From NCBI GenBank assembly GCA_944391355.1, contig CALXTG010000146.1, positions 1-10,901 on the forward strand: a DNA stretch of 10,901 nt, in the 5' to 3' direction. This DNA is from an uncultured Alphaproteobacteria bacterium. GTDB lineage: Bacteria; Pseudomonadota; Alphaproteobacteria; RF32; CAG-239. Shown piece after piece: positions 1 through 6,141 of the stretch. Position 1 is the stretch's first letter, and each line of letters starts with the position of its first letter. The notes beneath the pieces were generated by a model, which saw only the letters and a program-made list of their open reading frames with translations, ran no database searches and was not told where the DNA came from. A program made the translations under genes and the position numbers.

Positions 1-350
1 CTAATCAATATCTGTTAATAAAGACTTAGCGTAATCTTATTTTCTGTCTAATTCGATTGAGCACCGTTTTGTCAATGAATTAAGCTTAAAATTATATTCA
101 ACAGATACTGAAAGGCTGTCCTCGACAATACTGACGCGTTGCCCGTTCCACTATTCCGATATTCCATTACCGGCATGCTGCTTGCCCCTCAATTATATTA
201 GCGACAGGCGAAGTTTTGTTAGTGAGCGAGAAAGCGACAGCGCTGCGAAGCGAACATTACAAAATGAGTGACCGCAGCGAGTTGGCATTGTGATACAATG
301 CTTACGAGCCAGAAAAACTCCCGAGGGAGTTCGAACCGAAGTTTTTACAC
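1..350. other. Gene-free stretch with a palindrome-rich, possible extragenic repeat (about 201-346)
   Basis: No credible coding region was found on either strand here. The part from about 201 to 346 is richer in GC than its surroundings and dense in small inverted repeats: an imperfect arm pair TTTTGT (213-218) against ACAAAA, a CAGCGCTG palindrome near 238-245, ATTGT/ACAAT around 289-299, and ACTCCC-GA-GGGAGT near 317-330. The 9-mer CGAAGTTTT occurs directly repeated at 209-217 and 337-345, bracketing the block. This layout fits an extragenic palindromic repeat or a small non-autonomous element, but one copy cannot establish that. Bases 1-200 show nothing I can name. Confidence 0.3.
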
Positions 351-376
351 AAAAAAAACCCGGTTTCAAAACCGGG
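351..376 (-). terminator. Intrinsic terminator after tRNA-Val
   Basis: A GC-rich hairpin (CCCGGTT 359-365 with AACCGGG 370-376) is followed on the minus strand by eight T residues (positions 358-351). It lies 13 bases past the tRNA 3' end. The plus strand also has a T-run after the stem, so it could act in both directions. Confidence 0.8.
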
Positions 377-388
377 AACTTTTTTAAT

Positions 389-464
389 TGGTGGGAGCTG
401 AGAGGTTCGAAATACCGAACCTCTCGGTGTAAACGAGATGCTCTTCCAGCTGAGCTAAGCGCCC
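389..464 (-). tRNA. tRNA-Val (anticodon TAC) with degenerate 3' half; possible pseudo-tRNA
   Basis: Read on the minus strand this is a 76-base cloverleaf with encoded CCA. The acceptor 5' arm is GGGCGCT, the D-arm has GG at positions 18-19, and the anticodon stem TCTCG/CGAGA is perfect around loop TTTACAC. Anticodon TAC specifies valine. The 3' half is abnormal. The T-stem GGTAT/CTCTC has U-C mismatches at 51-63 and 53-61 and a G-U at 50-64, so the usually invariant G53-C61 pair is lost. The acceptor stem has a C4-U69 mismatch. Instead the 3' half forms a perfect 10-bp inverted repeat (400-409 with 416-425) that would compete with the anticodon stem. Promoter and terminator look intact, so it is probably transcribed. 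It may be a decaying copy, a gene altered by template switching, or an assembly error. Identity is firm, function is doubtful. Confidence 0.8.
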
Positions 465-482
465 ATCTTGTTTACGAAAGCG

Positions 483-511
483 TTTATACACTTATAAAAA
501 TAATTAATCAA
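483..511 (-). promoter_or_regulatory. Sigma70-type promoter of tRNA-Val
   Basis: On the minus strand a -35 box TTGATT (511-506) is separated by exactly 17 bases from a -10 box TATAAA (488-483). The predicted transcript start near 475 leaves a short leader before the tRNA 5' end at 464. Confidence 0.65.
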
Positions 512-601
512 GTCTTTTTTTCAAAAAAATTCACATTCTTGTTTTTCTGCATATTTTCTGGCCTGCTTCCCCCAAAACGCATTATTTTGTCTGACTGCAG
601 C

Positions 602-628
602 AAAAAAGGCAGGATATAAAACCCTGCC
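602..628 (-). terminator. Intrinsic terminator downstream of HU gene
   Basis: A hairpin of GGCAGG (608-613) with CCTGCC (623-628) is followed on the minus strand by six T residues (607-602). It is about 80 bases past the HU stop codon. Confidence 0.65.
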
Positions 629-677
629 TGATTTGTTTTAGAGGTTTTTATTCCTCTGGGCAATAAACCATAAACTT

Positions 678-701
678 AAGGACCGGCCGCAGCCAGTCCT
701 T
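678..701 (-). other. Stable hairpin in HU mRNA 3' end
   Basis: A 10-bp stem (678-687 with 692-701, one G-U pair) closes a TGCG tetraloop 7 bases after the HU stop codon. No T-run follows, so it is more likely an RNA-stabilising 3' structure than the main terminator, which lies further on at 602-628. Confidence 0.45.
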
Positions 702-708
702 ATTTATA

Positions 709-981
709 TTAGTTTACAGAGTCTTGCAAAGCTTTACCTGCTTTAAATTTAGCCTGTTTGCGAGCAGGAATTTTAATGGCAGCGCCGGTGCGAGGATTGC
801 GGCCGGTAGTAGCAGCACGTTTCGATACGGCAAAGGTACCAAAACCAACCAAGCGAACTTCATCACCTTTTTTCAAAGCATTGGTTACGGAAGCAACAAA
901 CGCATCTAAAGCCTTAGCAGAATCAGTCTTGGTAAGGCCGGTGTCACTAGCAATGCTAGAAATCAATTCATTTTTATTCAC
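709..981 (-). CDS. hup: HU-family DNA-binding protein (nucleoid-associated)
   Basis: This 90-residue protein has the standard HU length. Two amino-terminal helices (about 3-38) form the dimer body. The family signature GFGTF (46-50) leads into the beta arm with RNPRTG (61-66), where P63 is the proline that intercalates into DNA. The basic carboxy-terminal part (IPARKQAKFKAGKAL) is typical. HU dimers bend and compact DNA without strong sequence preference. The start is GTG at 981, supported by a purine-rich ribosome site AGAGGGAG with about 8 bases of spacing. The gene follows lon in the same direction, with a terminator between them, and precedes tRNA-Val. That order is, as I recall, common in Alphaproteobacteria. 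No residue looks abnormal. HU rather than IHF is favoured by length and overall sequence. Confidence 0.95.
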   Translation of the reverse strand: MNKNELISSIASDTGLTKTDSAKALDAFVASVTNALKKGDEVRLVGFGTFAVSKRAATTGRNPRTGAAIKIPARKQAKFKAGKALQDSVN

Positions 982-1048
982 TGTGAGGACTCCCTCTAAT
1001 ATAAGTTATAAACCAATGTGGTATATGTAATATCACATCCACAAGAAA

Positions 1049-1077
1049 ATTTAATAGCCAAATTTTGCTTAAGTCAA
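1049..1077 (-). promoter_or_regulatory. Candidate promoter of HU gene
   Basis: The minus strand has TTGACT (1077-1072), a 17-base spacer and TTAAAT (1054-1049). The -35 is good and the -10 is poor. The resulting leader would be about 60 bases. No better pair was seen in the 298-base lon-HU gap, so this is tentative. Confidence 0.3.
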
Positions 1078-1248
1078 ACAAAATCAACGCTTACAAACAA
1101 AAAAAAGTCATTTTTTTGCATTTATACACAAAAATATGCCGGTTTTATCTTCCAAAAATGCTCCAAACTGACGAAATACAATCTGTTGAACAGAATCACC
1201 GCGAGTCTTTTTTTCATGTTTCGCAAGAGTCGCAACATCTGCCCATAT

Positions 1249-1272
1249 AAAAAAACCCGGAATTAACCGGGC
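1249..1272 (-). terminator. Intrinsic terminator after lon
   Basis: The stem CCCGG (1256-1260) with CCGGG (1267-1271), loop AATTAA, is followed on the minus strand by seven T residues (1255-1249). It begins 8 bases after the lon stop codon and separates lon from HU. Confidence 0.8.
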
Positions 1273-1279
1273 TTTTTAC

Positions 1280-3622
1280 CTAACAGGCCTTTTTAAGCTT
1301 TTTCAGCGGCTTGACTTTGTCTTTCAGGGCGATTTCCAAAACCTCTTTAACTTCCGATACCGGAATAATTTTCAGCCCTTCCTTAACATTATCCGGAATT
1401 TCCGCCAGATCTTTTTCATTATCTTTCGGGATAATGACGGTTTTGATACCGCCGCGCAGCGCCGAAAGCAGTTTTTCTTTCAGCCCGCCGATCGGCAAGA
1501 CCCTGCCCTGCAGCGTAATCTCGCCGGTCATCGCCACATCTTTGCGCACCGGAATTTTAGTCAGAACCGAAACCAGAGTCGTATACATGGCAATCCCCGC
1601 CGACGGCCCGTCTTTCGGTGTCGCGCCCTCAGGGACATGAACGTGAATATCGGTTTTCTCAAAAACTTCCGGCTCAATTCCCAACTGTTCGGAATGTGAG
1701 CGAACCACCGAATAAGCCGTTTCGATAGATTCTTTCATAACGTCGCCGAGTTTTCCGGTCTGCGTAATCTTTCCCTTACCGGGCATATCAACGGCCTCGA
1801 TAAAGAGAATATCCCCGCCGACTTCCGTCCAGGCCAGCCCGGTCGTAACCCCGACATGATCCTGCTGTTCAGCCTCGCCGTAACGATATTTGATAACCCC
1901 GAGGTATTTTTCCAGATTCTTGGCGCTGACGGAAACTTTTTTATCTCCCGACAACAAAATTTCCTTCACGGCCTTACGCGCGATTTTGGAAAGCTCGCGT
2001 TCCAGATTCCGCACGCCGGCTTCACGGGTATAATAGCGAATAATATCGCGGATAGCGCTGTCGGCAATGCTGAGTTCATTTTTCTTAACGCCGTTTTCCT
2101 CATAAATCTTCGGAATCAAATGACGCTTGGCAATTTCGATTTTCTCGTCCTCGGTATACCCCGACAAACGGATAATCTCCATACGGTCCAGCAGCGGGCG
2201 CGGCATATCCAATGAATTGGCAGTTGTGACAAACATCACATCCGACAAATCATAATCCACTTCCAGATAATGATCGTTAAAAGTCGAGTTCTGCTCAGGA
2301 TCCAAAACTTCCAGCAGTGCCGAACTCGGATCGCCGCGCCAATCCTGTCCCAGCTTGTCAATTTCATCAAGCAAAAACAACGGATTAGACGTCGACGCTT
2401 TTTTCATGCCCTGAACAATTTTACCCGGCATTGAGCCGATATAAGTCCGGCGATGCCCGCGGATTTCGGCTTCGTCACGCATACCGCCGAGCGAAGCCCG
2501 GACAAAACTGCGACCGGTCGCCCGGGCAATCGACTTGCCGAGCGAAGTTTTACCGACGCCCGGAGGTCCAACCCGACACAAAATCGGCCCCTTGACCTTA
2601 TCGGCGCGCGCCTGTACCGCCAAAAATTCCAAAATTCTTTCCTTGACCTTTTCCAGTCCGTAGTGCTCTTTTTCCAGAATTTCCATGGCTTTGTTCAGAT
2701 CACGGTTAACTTTGGAACGCTTTTTCCAGGGAATATCCAGCAGCCAGTCCAGATAATTGCGGACTACGGTAGCTTCCGAAGACATGCTGCTCATGTTTTT
2801 CAGCTTTTTAACTTCGGCCAGAGCTTTTTCTTTAGCCTCGGGACTGAGCTTAGTCTTATTGATTTTTTCATTATATTCGACGATTTCGGCATCATCTTCC
2901 CCGTCGCCGAGTTCTTTCTGGATCGCCTTAATCTGTTCATTCAGATAATATTCTTTCTGGCTTTTTTCCATTTGCTGTTTTACACGGTTTTTAATTTTGC
3001 TTTCGACTTCCAGCAAAGTAATTTCGGCATCCATAAAACCGAGAATTTTTTCAAAGCGGTCTTTAAGCGTCGTCCCTTCCAGCAGTGCCTGCTTGTCGGC
3101 AATCTTTAATGCCAAATGCGACGCAATCGTGTCGGCAAGTTTGCTTTTATCCTGAATCTGATTCACCGCAACCAATACTTCGGGCGGCGTTTTCTTTGAA
3201 AGTTTGACATATTCTTCAAACTGCGACAAAACTGCCCGGATTAAAGCTTCCAGTTCGGGATCGTCTTCTTCTTTATCTTTCAGAACGGTAGCCTCGACTT
3301 CCATAAATTCGTCATTTTTGAGAAACTTATTGATTTTGACTCTTTCCAGACCTTCAATCAAAACCTTGACTGTTCCGTCCGGCAGCCGCAGCAGCTGCAC
3401 GACGGTTCCCATTGTGCCGACATGATAAACATCATCGGCCGTCGGATCTTCAACCGCGGAATCAAGTTGAGTCGCCAAAATTATATTCTGATCGGCATCA
3501 ACCACCTTCTGCAGGGCTTTTATGGATTTTTCGCGCCCGACGAACAACGGCACGATCATCTTCGGATAAACGACAATATCTCTTAACGGCAAAACCGGAT
3601 ATATTTGTTTTTTTGCTACCAT
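1280..3622 (-). CDS. lon: ATP-dependent protease Lon (LonA, S16 family)
   Basis: Lon is a cytoplasmic hexameric AAA+ serine protease that degrades misfolded and specific regulatory proteins. The 780 residues match the usual length. The amino-terminal substrate-binding domain spans about 8-200. A helical linker follows to about 300. The AAA+ module has Walker A GPPGVGKTS (352-360, K358) and Walker B LFLLDEID (415-422). The protease domain ends the chain, with nucleophile S674 in DGPSAG and K715 in GGLKEK forming the Ser-Lys dyad. All catalytic residues are present. Two changes stand out: R350 just before Walker A, where E. coli has leucine (ILCLVGPPG), and Q706 in ITLQG, where arginine is usual (ITLRG). 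The ATG at 3622 gives the standard amino terminus; an AAGG lies 10 bases upstream. It is monocistronic, with its own promoter and terminator, and divergent from the lipid A operon. Confidence 0.98.
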   Translation of the reverse strand: MVAKKQIYPVLPLRDIVVYPKMIVPLFVGREKSIKALQKVVDADQNIILATQLDSAVEDPTADDVYHVGTMGTVVQLLRLPDGTVKVLIEGLERVKINKFLKNDEFMEVEATVLKDKEEDDPELEALIRAVLSQFEEYVKLSKKTPPEVLVAVNQIQDKSKLADTIASHLALKIADKQALLEGTTLKDRFEKILGFMDAEITLLEVESKIKNRVKQQMEKSQKEYYLNEQIKAIQKELGDGEDDAEIVEYNEKINKTKLSPEAKEKALAEVKKLKNMSSMSSEATVVRNYLDWLLDIPWKKRSKVNRDLNKAMEILEKEHYGLEKVKERILEFLAVQARADKVKGPILCRVGPPGVGKTSLGKSIARATGRSFVRASLGGMRDEAEIRGHRRTYIGSMPGKIVQGMKKASTSNPLFLLDEIDKLGQDWRGDPSSALLEVLDPEQNSTFNDHYLEVDYDLSDVMFVTTANSLDMPRPLLDRMEIIRLSGYTEDEKIEIAKRHLIPKIYEENGVKKNELSIADSAIRDIIRYYTREAGVRNLERELSKIARKAVKEILLSGDKKVSVSAKNLEKYLGVIKYRYGEAEQQDHVGVTTGLAWTEVGGDILFIEAVDMPGKGKITQTGKLGDVMKESIETAYSVVRSHSEQLGIEPEVFEKTDIHVHVPEGATPKDGPSAGIAMYTTLVSVLTKIPVRKDVAMTGEITLQGRVLPIGGLKEKLLSALRGGIKTVIIPKDNEKDLAEIPDNVKEGLKIIPVSEVKEVLEIALKDKVKPLKKLKKAC

Positions 3623-3655
3623 ATCATTTTTACCTTATCTGTTTCTTATCCCTTA

Positions 3656-3684
3656 TATATAGGAAAACCTTAGGCAAACTGCAA
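3656..3684 (-). promoter_or_regulatory. lon promoter, sigma70-like and possibly overlapping a heat-shock (RpoH) promoter
   Basis: On the minus strand TTGCAG (3684-3679) and TATATA (3661-3656) are spaced by 17 bases. The same stretch reads ATTG, 18 bases, then CCTATAT. This resembles the alphaproteobacterial RpoH pattern CTTG-N17-CYTATNT as I remember it, with one mismatch in the -35. Heat-shock control of lon is known in many bacteria, so a dual promoter is plausible but unproven. Confidence 0.5.
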
Positions 3685-3793
3685 TGTGCCCTGTACACTT
3701 TTTTGGCATAATAATGCATTTTGGGCAACGGTTATTAAGTTTAATCCACAGCAAGCCGCCGCTTTGCCTAAAAAGGTTTGATAAGTGCAAAAA

Positions 3794-3823
3794 TTGAATT
3801 TGCAGATTAAAAAAAATTATATA
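3794..3823 (+). promoter_or_regulatory. Candidate promoter of the fliN-like/lipid A operon
   Basis: TTGAAT (3794-3799), an 18-base spacer containing an A-tract, and TATATA (3818-3823) form a plausible sigma70 promoter. Transcription would start near 3830, inside the adjoining AT palindrome. Confidence 0.45.
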
Positions 3824-3837
3824 TTATGATAATATAT
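3819..3837. promoter_or_regulatory. Perfect 9-bp AT inverted repeat over the operon start site; possible operator
   Basis: ATATATTAT (3819-3827) and ATAATATAT (3829-3837) are perfect inverted copies around a single G at 3828. The element overlaps the proposed -10 box and start site, where a repressor would act. AT-rich promoter DNA can be palindromic by chance, so the role is uncertain. Confidence 0.35.
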
Positions 3838-3862
3838 TATATAAGGTGGGATTTTTATAGAG

Positions 3863-4117
3863 ATGATAAATAATAAAAAACACATCATTTCCAATGATGA
3901 GATAATGGTTGAAATCTCTGTCACGCTCGGCACGGCCGATCTCCGCGTTCACCAGCTTCTCAAGCTCGGCCGCGGCGCCGTGGTTGAGCTTGACCGCGAT
4001 ATCAACGATTATGTTGATATCTACGCCAACGACGTGCTCATCGGCCACGGCGAAGTAGTCATTACCGAAAATGATACCATCGGCATCGCCATCACCGAAA
4101 TGGTTAAGAAAAGATGA
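3863..4117 (+). CDS. Small FliN/SpoA-domain (flagellar motor switch-like) protein
   Basis: This 84-residue protein is essentially one SpoA (FliN/SctQ C-terminal) domain. The core from about residue 16 fits the family: VEISVTLG, then LRVHQLLKLGRGAVVELDR, VDIYANDVLIGHGEVVITE, and GIAITEM. FliN forms the lower C-ring of the flagellar switch with FliM; related domains occur in type III secretion sorting platforms. The usual GIRIT(E) ending is GIAIT here. ATG at 3863 was chosen, with AAGGTGG 13 bases upstream, a long spacing. An in-frame ATG at 3905 would still keep the core. No flagellar or secretion gene is nearby. It leads a lipid A operon and its stop overlaps the next start by four bases (ATGA). 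It may be a dispersed true fliN or a repurposed SpoA protein. Family call is confident, role is not. Confidence 0.8.
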   Translation: MINNKKHIISNDEIMVEISVTLGTADLRVHQLLKLGRGAVVELDRDINDYVDIYANDVLIGHGEVVITENDTIGIAITEMVKKR

Positions 4118-4878
4118 CGCAGTTTAAGAAAAACCTTAAAAAGAAAATCAAAAAAATTTTAAGCTCCCGGCTGGTTATACGCATTCTCAGCCGCATTACC
4201 TATTTATATGCGCTCTTGGTCGGAAAAACCACCCGCTGGCAGCTTGAAGGCGTCAGTCAAATCTATGACTTCCGTGATCAAAACAAAAATTTCATTTTAG
4301 TCGGCTGGCACGGCCGAGCCATGATGATGCCCTATTTCGCCCGCGGCGAATTTCCGCTTGATGCTCTGGTCTCTTTGCACCAGGACGGAAGAATCATCGC
4401 CGGCCTGTTACGCAAATTCGGTCTCGGCACCATCGGCGGTTCAACCACGGTCAATGCCAAAGGCGCAGCCATGGGACTGATGCGCTCCCTTCAGGAACAG
4501 CGCTCCATCTGCATTATTCCCGACGGCCCGCGCGGCCCGCGTATGCAGATGACAATGAGTCCGCTTTATTACGCGCAAAAAACCGGTTTGCCGATTTTCT
4601 TCATGGTCAACAGCTTCAAACACGCTTTTATTATCGAAAAAGCCTGGGACAAAATGATGATCCCCCTTCCCTTCGGCCGCGGCTTTTGCAAAGTTTCCGC
4701 CCCCTTTTATGTTGACGCCGCCGCCGGCGAGGCCGAACTGGAAACGGCTCGTCAAAAGCTTGAAGATCTCGGCAACCGAATGCTGGCAGAGGCCGATATG
4801 GCCATGAACCGCCGGCCGGTACGCCCGGCAGCGCCTGAAGAAATCAAAGCCGCCAAACAGAAAAGAAGGAGCCGATAA
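4114..4878 (+). CDS. DUF374 lysophospholipid acyltransferase-family protein, candidate LpxJ-type lipid A acyltransferase
   Basis: The 254 residues match the DUF374 family. A basic amino terminus and one hydrophobic segment (about 18-37) suggest inner-membrane anchoring with a cytoplasmic catalytic face. Visible motifs are GWHGRAMMMP (64-73, H66), SLHQDGR (87-93), GGSTTVNAKGAA (108-119), and the family hallmark IPDGPRGPR (135-143), followed by a WDK...IPLPFGRG segment (178-190). H66, or the H89-D91 pair, is the likely acyl-transfer site. DUF374 includes LpxJ, described in Helicobacter and Campylobacter as a lipid A secondary acyltransferase able to act before Kdo is added. Position directly before waaA and lpxK supports a lipid A role. 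The start overlaps the fliN-like stop by four bases, implying translational coupling. The tail (230-254) is basic and low in complexity. Exact acyl donor and position cannot be read from sequence. Confidence 0.85.
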   Translation: MTQFKKNLKKKIKKILSSRLVIRILSRITYLYALLVGKTTRWQLEGVSQIYDFRDQNKNFILVGWHGRAMMMPYFARGEFPLDALVSLHQDGRIIAGLLRKFGLGTIGGSTTVNAKGAAMGLMRSLQEQRSICIIPDGPRGPRMQMTMSPLYYAQKTGLPIFFMVNSFKHAFIIEKAWDKMMIPLPFGRGFCKVSAPFYVDAAAGEAELETARQKLEDLGNRMLAEADMAMNRRPVRPAAPEEIKAAKQKRRSR

Positions 4879-4881
4879 CAA

Positions 4882-6141
4882 GTGTTTATCCGTATCTACA
4901 ATACCTTAATCCGCATTTTATATCCACTGGTCATCGCCCGCTACATCAAAAAGCGCAAAGAAAACGGCAAAGAAGATATAAAACGTTTTAACGAACGGAT
5001 CGGACGCCCGAGCATGAAACGTCCCGAAGGAACTTTAATCTGGTTTCACGGCGCTTCGGTCGGCGAATCTCTTTCCATGCTGCCGCTGATTCATAAAATG
5101 CTCGAAATATATCCCGATGCCCATATTATGGTCACGACCGGCACGATCACCTCTGCGGAGTTGATGGCCAAACGTCTTCCCGAGCGGGCTTTTCATCAAT
5201 ATATTACGATTGACAATCCGCTTTTTACCACCCGTTTTATCAAATATTGGCGTCCTGATCTGGTATTATGGTTTGAATCAGACCTTTGGCCGGCCATGCT
5301 CTCCGGCATCAAACGCAAAAATATTCCGCTGATTTTGGTCAACGGCCGCATTTCCAACAAATCTTTCAAACGCTGGCAGCAATTTGATTTTATCAGCAAA
5401 GAGCTGCTAGGCTGTTTCAGTCTCTGCCTGGGGCAATCCGAAGAAGACGCTTACCGCCTGCGTGTTTTGGGAGCCAGAGAGTCCGTCTGTCTCGGCAATC
5501 TCAAATACGCCGGCCTGCCGCTGCCGATTGACCGCGACAAAGAAAATGAAATTACTTCGCAAATTAACGGAAGAACCGTTTGGCTGGCCAGTTCAACCCA
5601 CCATAACGAAGAAGCCAAAATTGCCCGTATGCATAAACGTCTGAAAGAGAAATTCCCCGATCTGCTGACCATCATCGCCCCGCGCCACCCGCATCGCGGC
5701 CCCGAGATTATGGAAGCAATACACGAAACCGGGTTGACAGCTTCTCTGCGTTCCGAAAACGGTAAAATTACGCCGCAAACCGATATTTATGTCGCCAACA
5801 CCGTCGGCGAACTCGGGATCTGGTACGATATTGCCCCGCTGGTTTTTATCGGCGGTTCTTTGATTCCCCACGGCGGACAGAATTTCATCGAACCCTCGCG
5901 CGTCCGTGATGCCGTTATCGTCGGCCCGCATATGTTCAACTTTACCGATGCCATGAATCGCGCCAAAAAAGCCGATGCCGTCATACAGGTAAACGATATC
6001 GAAGAACTTGAAGAAACCGTTACCCAGCTGCTTTCCAACAAAGAGCTGCTGGAAGCCAAACGCAGCCTGGCTTATAATTGGGCTAACGGCGAAGCTAAAG
6101 TTCTGGACGGCATTGTTGAAAAAGTTAAAGGTTTTATTTAA
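4882..6141 (+). CDS. waaA: 3-deoxy-D-manno-octulosonic acid (Kdo) transferase
   Basis: WaaA (KdtA, family GT30) transfers Kdo from CMP-Kdo to lipid IVA at the cytoplasmic face of the inner membrane. The 419 residues are the normal length. A hydrophobic amino-terminal anchor (about 1-20) is followed by the signature FHGASVGE (55-62), with E62 as the proposed catalytic base. Further GT-B family blocks are MVTTGT, LVLWFESDLWP, ILVNGRIS, CLGQSEEDAYRL, APRHPHR and the nucleotide-binding GGSLIPHGGQNFIEP. The start is GTG at 4882, supported by AAGGAG (4866-4871) ten bases upstream, only three bases after the acyltransferase stop. It is followed without any gap by lpxK. Number of Kdo units added (one or two) cannot be told. 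Nothing is missing. Confidence 0.96.
   Translation: MFIRIYNTLIRILYPLVIARYIKKRKENGKEDIKRFNERIGRPSMKRPEGTLIWFHGASVGESLSMLPLIHKMLEIYPDAHIMVTTGTITSAELMAKRLPERAFHQYITIDNPLFTTRFIKYWRPDLVLWFESDLWPAMLSGIKRKNIPLILVNGRISNKSFKRWQQFDFISKELLGCFSLCLGQSEEDAYRLRVLGARESVCLGNLKYAGLPLPIDRDKENEITSQINGRTVWLASSTHHNEEAKIARMHKRLKEKFPDLLTIIAPRHPHRGPEIMEAIHETGLTASLRSENGKITPQTDIYVANTVGELGIWYDIAPLVFIGGSLIPHGGQNFIEPSRVRDAVIVGPHMFNFTDAMNRAKKADAVIQVNDIEELEETVTQLLSNKELLEAKRSLAYNWANGEAKVLDGIVEKVKGFI

Noticed and set aside
72..176. Minus-strand 34-residue open frame (ATG at 176) with a GAGGGG purine run upstream
   Set aside because: Too short, no recognisable features, and it lies beside a palindrome-rich block; coding cannot be supported.
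290..619. Open frame of 109 residues on the plus strand
   Set aside because: It runs antisense through the tRNA-Val, its promoter and two terminators; the translation is low-complexity and has no family features.
758..1030. 90-residue plus-strand frame opposite HU
   Set aside because: Shadow of the HU gene, no ribosome site and no motif.
2453..3109. 218-residue open frame antisense to lon
   Set aside because: It is a shadow of the lon reading frame; its phenylalanine-rich translation matches the complement of Lys/Glu-rich lon codons.
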